Assembly (NCBI GenBank): GCA_020205615.1
Contig: CM035162.1
Location: forward strand, 37,996,464-38,060,463
DNA length: 64,000 bases
Source of the DNA: Panax quinquefolius
Lineage: Eukaryota > Streptophyta > Magnoliopsida > Apiales > Araliaceae
Direction: 5' to 3'
Program-made: the position numbers and the translations under genes
In this document: piece by piece, positions 23,362 to 35,928 of the stretch
Layout of the letters: each line of letters starts with the position of its first letter
How positions within the stretch are numbered: position 1 is the stretch's first letter
Notes under the pieces: model-generated
Databases searched by the model: none
The model's input: the letters and a program-made list of their open reading frames with translations, nothing else
What the model was told of the DNA's origin: nothing

Positions 23362-24904
23362 CATTAGTTCTAGTAGGCACAAGTTATCTAGAAGGGGGGG
23401 TTGAATAGATATTTGAAAATCTTTTCGTTTTAACTTGTTCTTAGATAATGATTAAAACTATCTTGAATTAGTATTTGTTTTAATCTTCTTTACCAAGCAA
23501 TAGAGTTATGAGCGAGTAAAGCGGTTATAGCGATATAGCGATTATAGCGATTATAGCATGAATGTAAGCGACACGATTGTTTTTAAGTGGTTGAGCACTT
23601 TCAAAGCTCTAGTCCACTCTTACTCAACGAGTAGGATATCCACTAAGGATGTCTTTTACAATCTTACGAATCACACAGATTCCTTCTAGACCAATGATCT
23701 AGGAACTTCTCTAGTTCACTCTTGAACTCTTGAAGTCCAATGAGACTTGGCTTTCTTCGATTCACTCTGAACTCTTCAAGTCCAATGAGACTTTGGTATA
23801 CTTCTTCATTGATTGATAGTTGTTGAGTTCTTGATGGTTTGCTACTCGATTCTTTGTGTAAGCCTTTGGTTCATTAAGAAGCCCGAGTAAATGAGCAAGC
23901 TTTGCATATCTCGGATCGTAGAGTTGAGCTTGAGAGAGATTATCACGTTGTTTGATTAATGCTTGCTTCTCTCTCTCTCATCATGCGATATGTATATATG
24001 TGATGTTGAAAACTATCCGTTGGATCCATCCGTTGTGGCATTAAATGCATCCGAACTTTACATCTTGTGATGGAGACATTTACGCACATCTTACAGATTA
24101 CGCATTACATTGCCCACCGACCTTTGCGGTTCTTTCTCACTACCACGAAAAGGTGTTTTGTCCCTCTTACCCATAGTACTATCCTTAGCTTCTTCAATAC
24201 GCTTCTTTGTTGCATACTAAGGATATTTCATACAATCTGGGGCTGATGAGTCTTTGCGACATCTGGGATCCATTTCTCACTTGTTGAAAACTTCAGTTAT
24301 GAGGCTCGGCGTTTTACGACATGAGGCGAGATGATGCTCTGATTTGGATCGTGGTGTTCTACGATTTAGATCGTAGTGTCTTTTACATCCTTGCACACTA
24401 TGATGCTATTAGTTGAGAGCACTATGATTTCCTTTTATCCTTCACACACTTCGATCTTCTCTTGCTCGTGTTGTTGACTCTACGTTCCAGAGAGCTCACT
24501 ACGATCGTTGACTTGTAAACTTCATGTTTCCTTGACACACTACGATCGTGGAGTTAACTTTCGGCAATCGTTGGGACCACTCTCTACAAAATCAGAAGAG
24601 TCTCCTTGGCGGCGAGCACACTACGATCTTGAGCTCTACGTTTTACGCCTTGACTTACGCAATGTTGATCAAATTGATGCACTATGATTTCTTGAAGACT
24701 AATCTATTACATCTTAAGATCAACCTAATAGTTTTGATCTTTCTATCTATACATTCTTTAACGAGAATGATACACGTTGAAAGCTTAGATCAACCTAACA
24801 GACTTTGATCTATCACTAAGTCCTTGTACATTCATTTAAGGACCTTACAAATAATCATGAACACGTGCATTAAAACATCAAATCATAATATGCATTCTCC
24901 CACA
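23362..24904 (-). repeat. 3' LTR of the full-length Sirevirus
   Basis: It runs to CATTCTCCCACA on plus, followed at once by the polypurine tract. Near its left end are GCGATTATAG direct repeats (about 23520-23560), further in are paired TCCAATGAGACTT blocks, and 24300-24620 carry many CTACGAT words. It pairs with 34246-35776. Confidence 0.88.
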
Positions 24905-24925
24905 ATCTCCCCTATTTGATGTTGA
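24905..24925 (-). promoter_or_regulatory. Polypurine tract of the full-length Sirevirus
   Basis: On minus, CAAATAGGGGAGAT lies against the LTR, close to the AAAAAGGGGGAGAT form common in SIRE elements. Further GGGGAG or GGGGGAG copies on minus occur near 25432, 25510, 26825, 26855, 26940 and 26982. Confidence 0.75.
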
Positions 24926-25267
24926 CATAACCAAGGAGATTTGTTGTCATGATTATTAGTGACTAGATGCGTTTGAGAATTTAAACATGACTTAGTATTT
25001 GGTGAAGCGGTTGAAATTTCTAGAGAATAAGCATGAATTTATTGATGATCAAAAGATATTACAATATAGCATTACATCAATAAAACATTAAACTCTTAAC
25101 TTATCTCTGTTTTCTTGGTCTCTTGTGTGGAGGAGGATTGGCATATTCCTCAGCCCTTCTTTTTCTTTGAGCTTCTTCATTCCTTGCTAACTCTTCCAGC
25201 TCGCTTAGACTTAGAACTGGATTCTCTTCATGTCTGCGCATGAATCACGGGATCTCAATTGGCATTC

Positions 25268-28156
25268 TTATGCGTCTGGTAGACACGTCTTGTGAGCTAG
25301 GAGTTGGCTCCTTATGACTCGGAGGAATAGGCGTAGGAATAGGCTGTTACAATTTCTGTGACCCGGATCGTTGAGTCTGATGATGTCTTGCAGGAGGGCT
25401 TCGTGATGTCTGAGCATGAAATTGACTTCTCCCCCTTTCTTGAGTTGCATGACCTCCTCTTCCTCTGCCTCTCCCTTGGTTTCCTTGATCGTCTTGATCT
25501 CCTTTCCCTTTATTTTTCTCCCCCTTTATGTCGGACATCAAGGGTTGAATATCTATGAGACGACTGTTAACCCCTTGGACAAGCTCATTCGGTTGGCTTT
25601 GAGTTTGAGCAATGTCTTCCTATTCTCCTTGATCATTTTTTTCGACTCTAGCTTCTTTATTTTGGAGGGTATCGAGAATCATATCATTATGCTTCTCTGA
25701 TTGGCATAAGATTTACGGAAGTCATAAATGAAGCTTTCAAGTTGAGAATATTGTCGGCATAATTTGATGTTGAAGATCTTGGTGTTTACGTACTTGAAAG
25801 CACGACCTCTCTTTGTTTGGCGTGATACGGAAATGTATCTCATCTCATCGATATACTCTTGAAATTTCTTTGATAATTTCCCTTAGCCTCGTAGTAAGCT
25901 CGATATTCATAGTCTTAGGAAATTTGTTTTGCGACTTGTATCATTTGGTTCGATCGGATGTTAAGAAGATCGGTGAGATTCGAGGCTTGCTTGATAGACT
26001 TGATCATCTGCTTTCGAAGCTTCTTTCAAGTCATCCTTGGTGGGCATGCTTGGGAAGGTATCATTTGATTGGGGATTGTCCATTTGAGGGGTTACGGGTG
26101 GAGATTGATCTTGCAAATTGTACAACGAATCGAAGATGAAATAGTCATGTGATGAGGAAGATGGTATATCAGCTGAAGGGGTTTGGGTTTGGACATCTGG
26201 GATATGTGACTCTACGATTTCAATGTTTGACTTTACGATGTGGCTTGAGTCTGGAATCGTAGAGTTGGTGATTTGAGGGAGCAGGGTAAGGTTGATTTCT
26301 TACGGTTCTTGATTCTGAGAATTTTGGGATTACTGTATGAGAAAACTGATTTAATGGGTTGAGAATCACTTCCGACCATTTAGGAAATTCATAGAAATGG
26401 CTAAATGAAGATGATGGCAGGTGATTAACTCTAAAGCTTGTAGGGATAGTCAATACCTCGGGTTTGGCTTTTGATGAGAATGGTTGGTAATCGACTTTTT
26501 GGCGAAGATGACTTCCCTGAAATCCATGAGCGAGCTGTGATTCTTGGATATTCATTGAAGCTCGAACATGTGATCCCATGATTTGAAATTTGAGCTTGAT
26601 GGTATGCCATCATGGGTAGAAATAAGAAAACATTTGGTTGTCTGAATAGCTTACGTATCCATCTTTTCCTACACCCGTTATTTCAAGCTCATCATCATCA
26701 TCCTCTTTCTCTTCTTTGTTTTCTTGAAGAATCCATTATCTCATAGCCTTTGGGAGGTTTGGCATTGGTTCATCTTCATCTTGAGCAAGGACTTCTTCTT
26801 GACCATTGGGATATTATGAGGCTCCCCTCGATATGATCATCTTCTTGGAGGTTTAGAAACTCCCCTCAATTTGGTAAATCTTCTTCTAAGTTCGAAAAGT
26901 CCTTTTAATTTGGAACCTCTTCTTGAAGCGATGGCTTCTCCCCTCGGTGGTGTATACTCAATCATGAAATTTGAGGTTCTCCCCTCTCGTTGGAGCATTT
27001 TCCTCTTGATTTGCTTGAGGCGGTTCTACTTTTGCGGCCATGCTCTTGGCTTCCTTCTTGATGCTTTTTCATTCTCAAGAATATACTTCTTGACCCGACT
27101 TTCTCTTTGCTTTCTTTGGTTTTAGTCACCACTTCTGGACTCTCTTGAGTCTTTGTTTTGCCACGTTGATCAGCCACTATCCTTGAAGCAGCTTCCTCCA
27201 TTTCTGCCACACTTGGCCTGGTTTCAGAGAATAGCAGAGTCTCTACGATCGAAGACACTGTTGGTCTTTTGGACTTATGACCAGTCTTGTTCTTCTTTAA
27301 GATTTGTGAAATGGTGGCTTGATCCTCTTCAGCCTCTTCTTGCTGTTGCATCTTCCTTAGCCTCCTTAGAGTCTCTATGTCAGAGGACTCTACAGGAATG
27401 TTAGTTGTAGATCCTTGAGGCTCTTCGACTTGTCTTGCTCTTAGCTTTCTCTTGCCTTTGCTTTTTTTTACAAGAAGCGGAGGTTCTCCTTATCTGCTTC
27501 TCCTTCTTCTTGACTTCTTTGACAATGAGACATTCCTCCTTGAAAGCTTTGCTTCCTTTTGTTCCCCAGTTCTCCCATTGGGACTTTGTCATCATTCTCA
27601 TATACTCGGCGGGGTTCCTTTCCCGTTTTTAAACAACCTGCTGTGTCTTTCTTGGTTTGGGTTGATGGCTTCTCCTTCATCATCCCCAATTTTGTCACCC
27701 AATCTGCAGTTGCGAATAATGCTAATGAATCTCCCATCTGACATCTTGAATTACTCTTTGATTTCTTGAGCTTCGATCCACTTGCCGATCCACTCGAACA
27801 ATCAACCCCCCATAGTTGAGTTGAGTACCATACACCATAGCCGTCGTGAGCTTAAGTTGAGCCTCATTCTGAGTCGTGACTGAGCTCTTGCGGCGAGATG
27901 CATTTCCCAATAATGTCGACCAAAAATTCATACCTCTGAGGAACTCCTTCTTTTTGTAGCCTTTCACGGAGGGGTTCTTCTTGTGATGCATCTTCTTGAT
28001 CCCTCTTGAAATCTTATCTTTGTCTGAGAAATGGGTGCCTACATTCTTGAAACCTAGGGCGGTTAGCGTCTTCTTCCCTAGTTTTATTTCAACTCCTCTA
28101 ACTTCGTGTGGTGATGGTGTTGTTTTCGTACACTCCATTTTGTAGAACTCCTTCAC
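25268..28156 (-). pseudogene. Sirevirus post-pol ORF (envelope-like / plant transposon domain)
   Basis: From 28156 downward, the first 144 residues include EFYKMECTK, VEIKLGKKTLTALGF, FLRGMNFWSTLLGN and LTTAMVYGTQLNYGGLIVR. The layout resembles the domain often annotated as a putative plant transposon protein in post-pol ORFs of Sireviruses. Downstream are Lys/Glu/Gln-rich stretches (QQQEEAEEDQATISQILKKN; RPSVAEMEEAASRIVADQRG) and Pro/Ser-rich parts, broken into many frames. Its function is unknown; an envelope role has been proposed for relatives but is not shown by anything here. No signal peptide or membrane segment is evident. Confidence 0.6.
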
Positions 28157-28489
28157 CCGTTTAGGATAGATGGCGTGTCGGTCTTTGGCGCCTCTTGAGA
28201 CACTGCCTTCTTGATGAAGGCTAAGATCTTGTGAAACTTAGGTGGAAGCGGTTTTGAACTTCGTCAAAATAGAGTGCATGGCAAATCACATTAGAAGCGA
28301 CCATTGATTACATAGTTGAGAAGAGAGATACTCTTGAACTTTTATGCGAGTTAGGGTTTTGCTTTGAGAGAGAGAGAGAGAATGAGAGATAATCTTTTGA
28401 ACTTGATTTCAAAAACATGGTTTTAATTTGTACTTGTAACTTCCTCTCTCTTTTTGACTTAGTGGGACGGTGTGTAAGCCTCTTGCTTG

Positions 28490-28800
28490 GCTCTACGATT
28501 TTGTTGTTTAGGAATGTCTTGATTTGCCCTTTGAGTCTTCAGAGCGAAGGTATCCTTAGTATGACTACGATCGTAGAGTTGGTCTTTTATTTGTTGAGTC
28601 TGTCCTACGATTGTCGAGTCTGTCCGATCGTTGAGTCGTCGATTAAGTAAGTCATCTACGATCGTCGAGTCGTCCTACGATCGTCGAGTCTGTCCGACAG
28701 TCGTTGAGTCTGATCAGCATTCGTAGAGTATGTCCTACGATTGTCGAGTCTATCCTACGATCGTTGAGTCTTTGCTACGATCGTTGAGGTAGTTGACTGT
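28490..28800. repeat. CTACGATCGTCGAGT minisatellite
   Basis: Between pol and the post-pol ORF, units of about 17-25 bp built on CTACGATCGTtGAGTC or CTACGATtGTcGAGTC recur at least eight times, most densely from 28555 to 28795. The ACGATCGT core is a perfect palindrome. The same word is scattered through the Sirevirus LTRs in this window. Confidence 0.85.
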
Positions 28801-28895
28801 TCAGCTTTAAGATCGTGAACTTTCCTTGATCATGTCTATGAATTTGAGTTCAGCCTTTATATCTATCATTGTTAGCACAGTCTAGAGCATATATT

Positions 28896-30501
28896 TCATG
28901 GTGATAGATTAAGCATGCCTAGCTCACTTATTAACTTATTAAATCTGGATTCATCTAGTGGTTTAGTAAAAACATCAGCAAGTTGATTTTCAGTAGGGAT
29001 ATATTGTAAAGATATAGTTCCATTTTGCACATGATCCCTAATGAAGTGATACCTTATTTCTATATGCTTGGTTCTAGAATGCATAACAGGATTATGAGTT
29101 ATTGCTATGGCACTTGTATTATCACGGTGTATAGGTATAGACTTGAAATCAAACCCATAGTCGATTAGTGATTTCTCATCAAAGGATCTGAAACACAATT
29201 TGCCCGGCAATGAATGTATTAAACCTGCGATTGAAGTGGACACTTGAGTTTTGCTTTTCTTTGAACCAAGATACAAATCTGTTCCTAGTAGTTGACAAGT
29301 GCCACTGGTACTTTTTTATCTATTTTGCATCCTGCAAAGAAATCGACATCTGTGTATCTATTAGTTCAAAGAGAGATTCCTTGGGATACCATGACCCCAG
29401 TAGGGTGTACCCTTAAGATACACGAAGATCCTCTTCTGACGAGACAAATGTGACTCTTTAGGGTTAGCACGAAATCTAGCACATATGCATGTTGCAAACA
29501 TTATATCTGAGTCTCTTGGCGATTAGGTATAAAGAGAACTATCATACCTCTGTATTGAGTTATATCAATACATTTACCATTCTCATCCTTGTCGAAGCTT
29601 GGTTGCGGGAGCAATTGGTGTTTTTTTTCATGGGAGAGGCGATTCCATGCCATACTTCTTTAATAAGTCTTTGATGTATTTGGCTTGGTTGATGAATATT
29701 CCTTCATCGATCTGCTTCACTTGCGATCGAGGAAGAAATTGACTCACCCATCATGCTCATTTCAAACTTGCTCTGCATTAGCTTAGAGAATCTCTTACAT
29801 AACTTTTAAATCGATGGAACCAAAAATGATATCATCAACATATATTTGAACTAGTAAGACTTTGTCTTTATGCTTTCTAAGAAATAGTGTGGTATCTACT
29901 CTACCTCTAGTGAACCCATTTTCTATTAAGAAGTTAGTCGATGTTTCATACCATACTCTGGGTGCTTGTTTAAGACCATATAAAGCTTTATCTAATCTAT
30001 AGACATAATTGGAAAGAGATGGATTGATGAAACCTGGAGGTTGTTCTACGTAGACTTCTTCTTGAAGTTCTCCATTTAGGAATGCACTCTTGACATCCAT
30101 CTGAAAGACTTTGAACTTCATGTGGGCAGCAAAGGCAAGAAAGATTCTGATGGCTTCTAGTCTGGCAACAGGTGCAAATGTCTCATCATAGTCAATGCCT
30201 TATTCTTGAGAATAGCCCTTTGCCACTAATCTTGCCTTGTTTCTGGTAATGACCCCATCTTCATCCATTTTGTTCCTGAAGACCCACTTGGTTCCTATGT
30301 GGGATGACTCTTTGGTCTTGGTACCAATCTCCACACTTTTGCTTCGTTCAAATTGGTTGAGTTCTTCTGCGTGGCTTCTATCCAACTGGAGTCTTCCATA
30401 GCATCCTCTATCTTCTTTGGCTCTGTCTGTGACGGAAGCTTAGATAAAGCATTCATTACGAGTAGCGACTCTTGTTTTGACTCTTGCACTTGGATCTCCA
30501 A
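28896..30501 (-). pseudogene. Sirevirus reverse transcriptase and RNase H
   Basis: Minus-strand landmarks in order: WRLVPRPKSHPT and GTKWVFRNKMDEDGV (about 30320-30260), [20 protein letters not shown] and [14 protein letters not shown], the catalytic [10 protein letters not shown] (about 29845-29815), and the RNase H part with IHRDNTSAIAITHNPVMHSR, KHIEIRYHFIRDHV and ADVFTKPLDESRFNKL ending at 28896. The palm and the RNase H tail are well conserved. A stop after SQE (30200), frameshifts and missing sequence between 29276 and 29795 break the protein. Confidence 0.92.
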
Positions 30502-30726
30502 TGATTAGATCCTGAGTGTGATCTCTTGCCCATCTGTTCTCGGTTGGGACATACATCTGATGCCTTCTGTCTTAAGTCTTGAAGTCTCTCTCTTCTTCTT
30601 GGAGTGGAGGCTCATTTGTCTTGGATGGACCTCTCTACGACTTCATTATCATGCTCTCTGATTTCACTATCTGGTACTACGATCGTAGTGTTGAGCTCGA
30701 CGACTTCATTTGTAGTGTACGCCTTG

Positions 30727-31700
30727 CTATCGGTCGTAGTGTCTTGGGGCATATATTTTGTCTAAGTCGGTTTCATCAAAGATGATGTGTATTGAGACTT
30801 GACACTCGGTGTCTTCTTGTTGAACACTCTGTAAGCTTTCTTTGTCATGGCATATCGAAAAAGATCCCTTCGTCGACTTGGGCTTTGGAATTTTGTCGGA
30901 ATCTTTTCTTTCCATTGTTGAGAATATAGCATGCACAACCAAAGACATGGAAATAGGCGACACTTGGCTTCCTTCCTTTCCACGGTTAAGTAGGGTGTCC
31001 TCTTGATCGTAGAGTGAATTAATGATCTATTTTGTGAGTAGCATGCGGTGTTGACGACTTACGCCCGAAGTATTGATTGATGAATTTTTGCTTGCTAGTA
31101 GGGTCCTTCCGACCTCTATCGAGTTACATTCTTTCTTTCAATGACTCCATTTTGTTGAGGAGTTAAATGGGTGAGAAGTTATGGTGATGCCATTATGCGA
31201 AGCGAGAACTTGTCTATTTACGAAAATCAAATTCTCTTCCATGATCACTCCTTATTGCCTTGATTTTCTCTCTTTTCTCGTTCATCACCGGTCTGAACAT
31301 TTTGATTAATTGAACTCGTTTCATCCTTTGAAGTTAGGAAGAATACCCGTATGAATCGGTGTGTAGTAAATCGACTACGACTAGAGTATCTTTTTCCTCA
31401 AAGATGGTTGTTGGGATTGGCCCAAAGAGATCCATGTGGAGCAACTGCGAGGGGCTTGTCGATGGAATTGGCGATCTTGCTCTTGAATGAGCTTACGGTT
31501 TGCTTTCAGTGGCGAGCATTGCATGGTCTTTCCTTCACAAAGTTGAACTTGGGTAGACCATTCTGAGGTCTTTTGATGCCGTTTGGACATGCTTTTGAAG
31601 TTTAAGTGAGAGGCGACCTTCATGCCATAGCTTGACTCATTTCCTCGGATGCTTTTGCGGAAAACATATTGTTTCATCAGAGCTTAGTTGACCAAGATCT
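30727..31700 (-). pseudogene. Sirevirus integrase region, heavily frame-shifted
   Basis: Near 31540, CEGKTMQCSPLKAN matches the copia pre-integrase zinc region. Near 30820, TKKAYRVFNKKT and, in another frame, VSIHIIFDET are typical of the copia integrase C-terminus just before the reverse transcriptase. The catalytic core between them is hard to follow because frames change every few dozen bases. Confidence 0.68.
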
Positions 31701-32830
31701 ATAGTGTAGACATTTCCTTCTCTTGTTCGATCGACTTTATGGCGGATGTCTTGAATCTCGACTTGACATTGATTGTTGAGAAATGTTACTTGGTGACCCT
31801 TGTCGCGAGTTGGTGATGCTTAGAAGGTTGTGTTGGAGTCCTTCCACATAAGCTACTTTCTTTGAAAGATCTTGCACCATTGCCCGTGAGCCGTATCCTC
31901 TTGTCTTGCCGTAGTTATCTCCAAAGATGGTGAGGGACCTTCCTTTTCTACATAGTTGGATAGTAGAGTTTTGTTCCTGTCATATGCCTCGAGCGACCAC
32001 TTGTCCGGATACCATGTTGAGGTCGTGGAGCTCTTTTCTGTCAAAACATTTGAACCTTCATTTTGGTACCCATATTTGCATGGGTCCTTCTTTGTTAGTG
32101 CCTTTGGGGACCCAAATTTGTCTAATCTTGGGTCTCACATGCATGGAATTATAATAACACTTTGTAGCCCTATGACCGTATTTATTGCATATGAAACATT
32201 TATTATAATGCATGCACTGTGTGTGTGTGTGATTCATCCTCCATTTGGACTTGTGTGGTTCCTTAGTTAACCTACATTAAACGATTCTCTTTCTTCCACG
32301 TGTCCTTAGGTTTCATAAATAGTGATGAGTGTGCCTTACCTCTCTTGTACCTTCCCGGTTGATTAAGTAGAGTTGATTTTGTTTGACTCTCTACGATTCT
32401 TGAGGTTAGTAAGTGGAGATTGGGTTACTCTTTTCCTTGATGAAACCCGGACCGATGTGAGATCCTTTACTTCTCTGAAAGTATAACTAGAAACAGTAGA
32501 AACAAGGTTGAACTGGTTCTTCAATTGTGAGGATTTCACAAAAGCAATGCCTCTACCAAAACTTGAGACATTACTAGTGCTAGTTTCCATTGTCTTTTCC
32601 ACACTTAACTCGAGATGGATTCCCCAAAGCTTAAGCACATTACATCGAATGTGCTTCTCTCGACTAGAGAGCGAGGCGATCCATGGATGATGAGGATCAT
32701 TCCATGCGAGAGATAGTCTTCTCTAGATCCTCAATTTTAGAGGTTAGCTTAGACTCTCTTTGTGCGTGATGTGTGTTTATGCGCTTTAAAGTTTCATTCT
32801 CGACTTCAAGCTTGGAGAGAAGATTAGTAC
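31701..32830 (-). pseudogene. Sirevirus protease/pre-integrase stretch, poorly preserved
   Basis: This lies between gag and the recognisable integrase on minus, where a copia protease belongs. Short open pieces exist at 31853-32044 and 32363-32638 (with NVSSFGRGIAFVKSSQLKNQ), but I could not identify the protease catalytic motif. The assignment rests on position. Confidence 0.4.
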
Positions 32831-34191
32831 TTAGAAGAAGGCATTTTCAAGCTCTTCTTGAACCTTCTTCTTCTCCTCTTGAAGAAGTGAATGATCCTTA
32901 GACAACACTCTGAACCACTTCATGTATTGATGTAGATCAGTGGTTATGCCACGCAAAGCAGTTCTTAAGTCACTCATATCTACATCAGGAGAATTAAAAT
33001 CAAATACCTCATCGATACTTACATCATGTATGTTTAGGCTTTGATTGTCCTTTGCATGTTTGGCCATTAAGCCTGATTTTTTCATATGTGGTTCTTCCTC
33101 ATCTCCGAGTCGCATTTGAGTCATTATCTGAATCACTCCACGATCCTCCGGCAACCAGGCCTTTGTCTCTTTTCTGTGGCCTCTTGGTTCCTTTGTATTC
33201 TTTCTTTGCATGAGATTTCTTCTTTAGTTCTTCTTTGATAGGCTTGTTGCAGTTGGCAATGAAATGACCAGGTTTCTTGCAGTTGTAGCATAAATCATTC
33301 ATTTGTTCTGGTAGGCGTAATTCTTGACTTTCTTTGGCTTCTTGGGATTACGCCTTGTCGCATGAACCTTCTTAGTCTCTTTACCGAGCATAGCAAAAGT
33401 CATCGTCATCGTCTTCATCATCATCGAGTCGATCTCGGTGATGACTTTTGATCACTTTCATTTGCCTTGAGAAGCAACACCCTTATCCTTTCTTCTTCCT
33501 TACGATAAGGTTTGGTAGCGTTGGGTCGACTCCGGTTAAATGCGTCGGGGAGATTTCCATCAATTGTTGAACTATCGTCTCATTAAGATTCTTTGATTCT
33601 CTTATTGTTGTGGTCTTTGCATCCCACACCTTGGTAGGGCTCTCATGAACTTTATGGTTAGATCCTTGTTAGGATAGATCTTCCCGTACGCTTTCGTAGA
33701 GAGTTGAAGCGAACATTGAATCTTTCATAAGTTGCGATCACATTTTCTCCTCCTGCATGGCGAGCGAACATTTCATCTTCTTTGTGTCGGGAGAGGCCTT
33801 TGTTCTCTCGACTTCTTGATTCCTTCGTGCATAATCAATGATGCTTCCCAAACATCCTTATTTGTTTTTCTTGTTTACAACATTTTCAAACAGATCGTCC
33901 TCTAAGGATTGGAGCAGGATGTTCTTTGCCTTTTTATCAAGTTGGACGACTCTCTTCTTAGTATACATCCATTCTTCTTTCACTTTTATTTGTACTACTG
34001 TTTGGATCGTCGATGGTTGGTGCAAGCTTTGTTGGTATATAGGGCCCATTAATACTGATCTCAAATAGATCTTCATCTATTGAGTCCATATAAGCTTGCA
34101 TCCCGACTTTCCGATTAGCAAATTTATCTTTGTTGCACATTGGTGGCTTCTTTGCCTCCCCGGTCTGGATTAAGCTTGATGCGAGTGCCAT
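32831..34191 (-). pseudogene. Sirevirus gag
   Basis: It opens at an ATG at 34191 (MALASSLIQTGEAKKPP), with KFANRKVGMQAYMDSIDEDL and KNILLQSLEDDLFENV, the N-terminal copia gag pattern. The zinc knuckle CYNCKKPGHFIANC lies near 33290-33247. A C-terminal charged region (LLQEEKKKVQEELENAFF) ends at 32831. Frames change around 33860-33960 and 33100-33210, and the middle (33300-33850) is fragmented. Confidence 0.85.
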
Positions 34192-34232
34192 TTGGATCTA
34201 CTAAAGCGTGTAAGTTGTAAAATAGAACACTT

Positions 34233-34244
34233 CTTTGATACCAA
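34233..34244 (-). promoter_or_regulatory. Primer-binding site of the full-length Sirevirus
   Basis: On minus, directly after the LTR and one short spacer, TTGGTATCAAAG matches the complement of initiator tRNA-Met closely. Confidence 0.75.
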
Positions 34245-34245
34245 T

Positions 34246-35776
34246 TGTTAGTTCTAGTAGGCCTGAAGTTATCTAGAAGGGGGGTTGAATAGATATTTGA
34301 AAATCTTTTCGTTTTAACTTGTTCTTAGATAATGATTAAAACTATGCGGAATTAGTATTTGTTTTAATCTTCTTTACCAACAATGATAGAGTTATGAAAG
34401 AGTAAAGCGATTATAGCGATATATAGCGATTATAGCGATTATAGCATGAATATAAGCGACACGATTGTTTTTAAGTGGTTGAGCACTTTCAAGCTCTGAT
34501 CCACTCTTACTTTCAGCGAGTAGGATATCCACTAAGGATGTCTTTTACAATCTTACGAATCACACAGATTCCTTCTAGACCCGGCGATGCAGGAACTTCT
34601 CTAGTTCACTCTTGAACTCTTCAAGTCCAATGAGACTTGGCTTTCTTCTGATTCACTCTGAACTCTTCAAGTCCAATGAGACTTGGTATACTTCTTCGAT
34701 TGATTGATAGTTGTTGAGTTCTTGATGGTTTGCTTACTTTCGATTCTTTGTGTAAGCCTTTGGTTCGTTAAAATCGAGTATCGAGAAAGCAAGCTTTGCA
34801 ATATCTCGGATCGTAGAGTTGAGCTTGAGAGAGATTGTCACGTTGTTTGATTAATGCTTGCTTCTCTCTCTCTCATCATACGATCTGTATATATGTGATG
34901 TTGAAAACTATCCGTTGGATCCATCCGTTGTGGCATTAAATGCATCTGAACTTTTCTGTCTTGTGATGGAGACATTTACGCACATCTTACAATTACGCAT
35001 TACGGCCCACCGACACTTTGCGGTTGCTTTCTCACCTACCACGAAAAGGTGTTTTGTCCCTCTTACCCATAGTCTTATCCTTAGCTTCTTGATACGCTTC
35101 TTTGTTGCATCTAAGGATATTTCATACAATCTGGGGATGATGAGTCTTTGCGGCATCTCGGGATCCATTTCTCACTTGTTGAAAACTTAGATTATGAGGC
35201 TCGGCGTTTTTTTCGACATAAGGCGAGATGATGCTCTACGATTTGGATCGTGGTGTTCTACGATTTAGATCGTAGTGTCTTTTACATCCTTGCACACTTC
35301 TGATGCTTATTAGTTGAGAACACTCGATTTCCTTTATCCTTCCGCACACTGATCTTTTCTTGCTCGTGTTGTTGACTCTCTCGTTCAGAGAGCTCACTAC
35401 GATCGTTGACTTGTAAACTTCATGTTTCCTTGACACACTACGATCGTGGAGTTAACTTTCGGCAATCGTTGGGACCACTCTACGAAATCGAAGAGTCTCC
35501 TTGGCGGGCGGGCACACTCGATCTTGGGGCTCTACGTTTTACGCCTTGACTTACTGCAATGTTGATCAAATTGATGCACTATGATTTCTTGAAGACTAAT
35601 CTATTACATCTCTTAAGATCAATCTTTCTATCTATACATTTTTAACAGAATGATACATTTGAAAGCTTAGATCTTTCTTTGATCTATCACTATCCTCTTT
35701 ATTCATTTAAGGACCTTACAAATGATACGAAGACATGCATTGAAACCATCAAATCATAATATGCATTCTCTCAACA
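34246..35776 (-). repeat. 5' LTR of the full-length Sirevirus
   Basis: On plus it begins TGTTAGTTCTAG and ends CATTCTCTCAACA. It matches 23362-24904 nearly throughout. Differences cluster in small indel-rich spots, for example around 34585 and 35470-35520. Confidence 0.88.
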
Positions 35777-35928
35777 TCCACTTGAAATTCCGAATGGAAG
35801 TGGGAACACATTACCATGGATTTAACGGGTTTTCTCCGATCTATAAGTCCTAGTACACATATTCATTTAAGGACCTTCATTTCAATTAATAATCATGAAC
35901 ACCACTTCTAGAACCATCAAAACATCAT
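35777..35928 (+). pseudogene. Gypsy integrase sliver followed by a Sirevirus LTR shard
   Basis: 35777-35855 translates as PLEIPEWKWEHITMDLTGFL, the gypsy integrase just after its zinc domain, and continues the gene interrupted at 23361. From about 35856 to 35928 the sequence instead matches the last part of the Sirevirus LTR (AAGTCC...TTTAAGGACCTT, then AATAATCATGAACAC). It then switches to the reversed gypsy LTR. This double junction has no duplication and looks like rearrangement or misassembly. Confidence 0.72.

Larger units (their letters stand above)
23362..35776 (-). mobile_element. Full-length Sirevirus-type copia element
   Basis: Two LTRs of about 1.54 and 1.53 kb enclose a 9.3-kb interior. 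On minus the order is primer site, gag, integrase, reverse transcriptase, RNase H, a long post-pol ORF and a polypurine tract, with integrase before reverse transcriptase as in Ty1/copia. Large size, the post-pol ORF and repeated polypurine tracts point to the Sirevirus (SIRE) lineage. The LTRs are highly similar, with differences in short clusters. Many single-base indels break every frame. The left terminus reads CATTAG instead of TGTTAG, no target duplication is visible, and about 130 bp of the host integrase are missing at the insertion point. Confidence 0.9.

Noticed and set aside
26220..27770. Many overlapping plus-strand frames with Leu/Phe-rich sequence
   Set aside because: They are antisense shadows of the Lys/Glu/Ser-rich post-pol ORF on minus.
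28490..28800. CRISPR-like array
   Set aside because: Units are unequal and spacers are only variations of the same word, the host is a plant, and the array lies inside a retroelement.
30579..30785. Plus-strand frame with hydrophobic segment
   Set aside because: Antisense to the Sirevirus integrase C-terminus; no independent support.
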